DNA of 64,000 nucleotides from Treponema sp. (GTDB taxonomy: Bacteria; Spirochaetota; Spirochaetia; Treponematales; Treponemataceae). The stretch covers positions 1-64,000 of the forward strand of contig JAGCDP010000024.1 in the NCBI GenBank assembly GCA_017651065.1, written 5' to 3'. Shown one piece after another: positions 63,999 to 64,000 of this stretch. The stretch's first letter is position 1, and every line of letters starts with the position of its first letter. Made by a program: the position numbers and the translations under genes. The notes under the pieces were generated by a model, which was not told where the DNA came from, did not search any database, and worked only from the letters and a program-made list of their open reading frames with translations.

Positions 63999-64000
63999 TT

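Overview
The window is chromosomal DNA from a spirochaete, most probably a gut or rumen Treponema. The evidence is indirect: many treponeme-style lipoproteins with short lipoboxes, a TAXI-type TRAP transporter, the dnaX-ebfC-recR and prfA-prmC-relA gene orders, several large proteins I cannot place outside this group, and hemicellulose-degrading genes. No rRNA or tRNA gene was seen.

Layout. 0-5 kb: an Rpn-type nuclease gene and a TAXI TRAP uptake operon. 5-13 kb: an ABC-F ATPase with a lipoprotein, a clpP-acetyltransferase-RNA-binding protein operon, two metallohydrolases and another lipoprotein. 13-22 kb: a Na+/phosphate cotransporter, dnaX-ebfC-recR, a large lipoprotein, and a phosphohexomutase coupled to a sirtuin. 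22-27 kb: three lipoproteins (UPF0489-like, DUF3160, and an exported Memo-family protein). 27-45 kb: an arabinoxylan locus (GH51, GH43, AraC regulator, two esterases, and an oligosaccharide ABC importer without its own ATPase), interrupted at 29-36 kb by the repeat array, a nuclease gene, an FGE-like lipoprotein and prfA-prmC-relA. 45-64 kb: an HD-GYP phosphodiesterase, EttA, TPR and TraB proteins, a TolC-MacA-MacB efflux operon, argD and two large unknown proteins.

The best candidate for an undescribed system is at 29487-30814. Nine copies of ACACGCG alternate with nine copies of its reverse complement on a 63-64 bp period, with exactly 22 nt inside every pair. The array runs straight into the ribosome-binding site of a 256-residue protein with PD-(D/E)XK-like nuclease motifs. 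It is not a CRISPR array by repeat length. It could be a transcribed array of stem-loops with variable loops, or a phased series of protein-binding sites.

A second unusual signal is three genes (GH51 arabinofuranosidase, relA/spoT, prfA) that each carry one in-frame TAG and are otherwise intact. One of them, prfA, encodes the release factor that reads UAG. TAG also ends about ten genes normally, so this is not a clean codon reassignment. Suppression, programmed readthrough, recent inactivation or sequence error all remain possible.

Three families of short dispersed palindromic repeats sit in many gaps: A, core CCCTGAGCCTGTCGAAGGG; B, core GTCATTGCGAG...GGCAATCCA; C, core GTCATTGTCGGGC...CCCGACAATC. 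Family A has also inserted in frame into at least five proteins, and one A copy sits inside a C copy.
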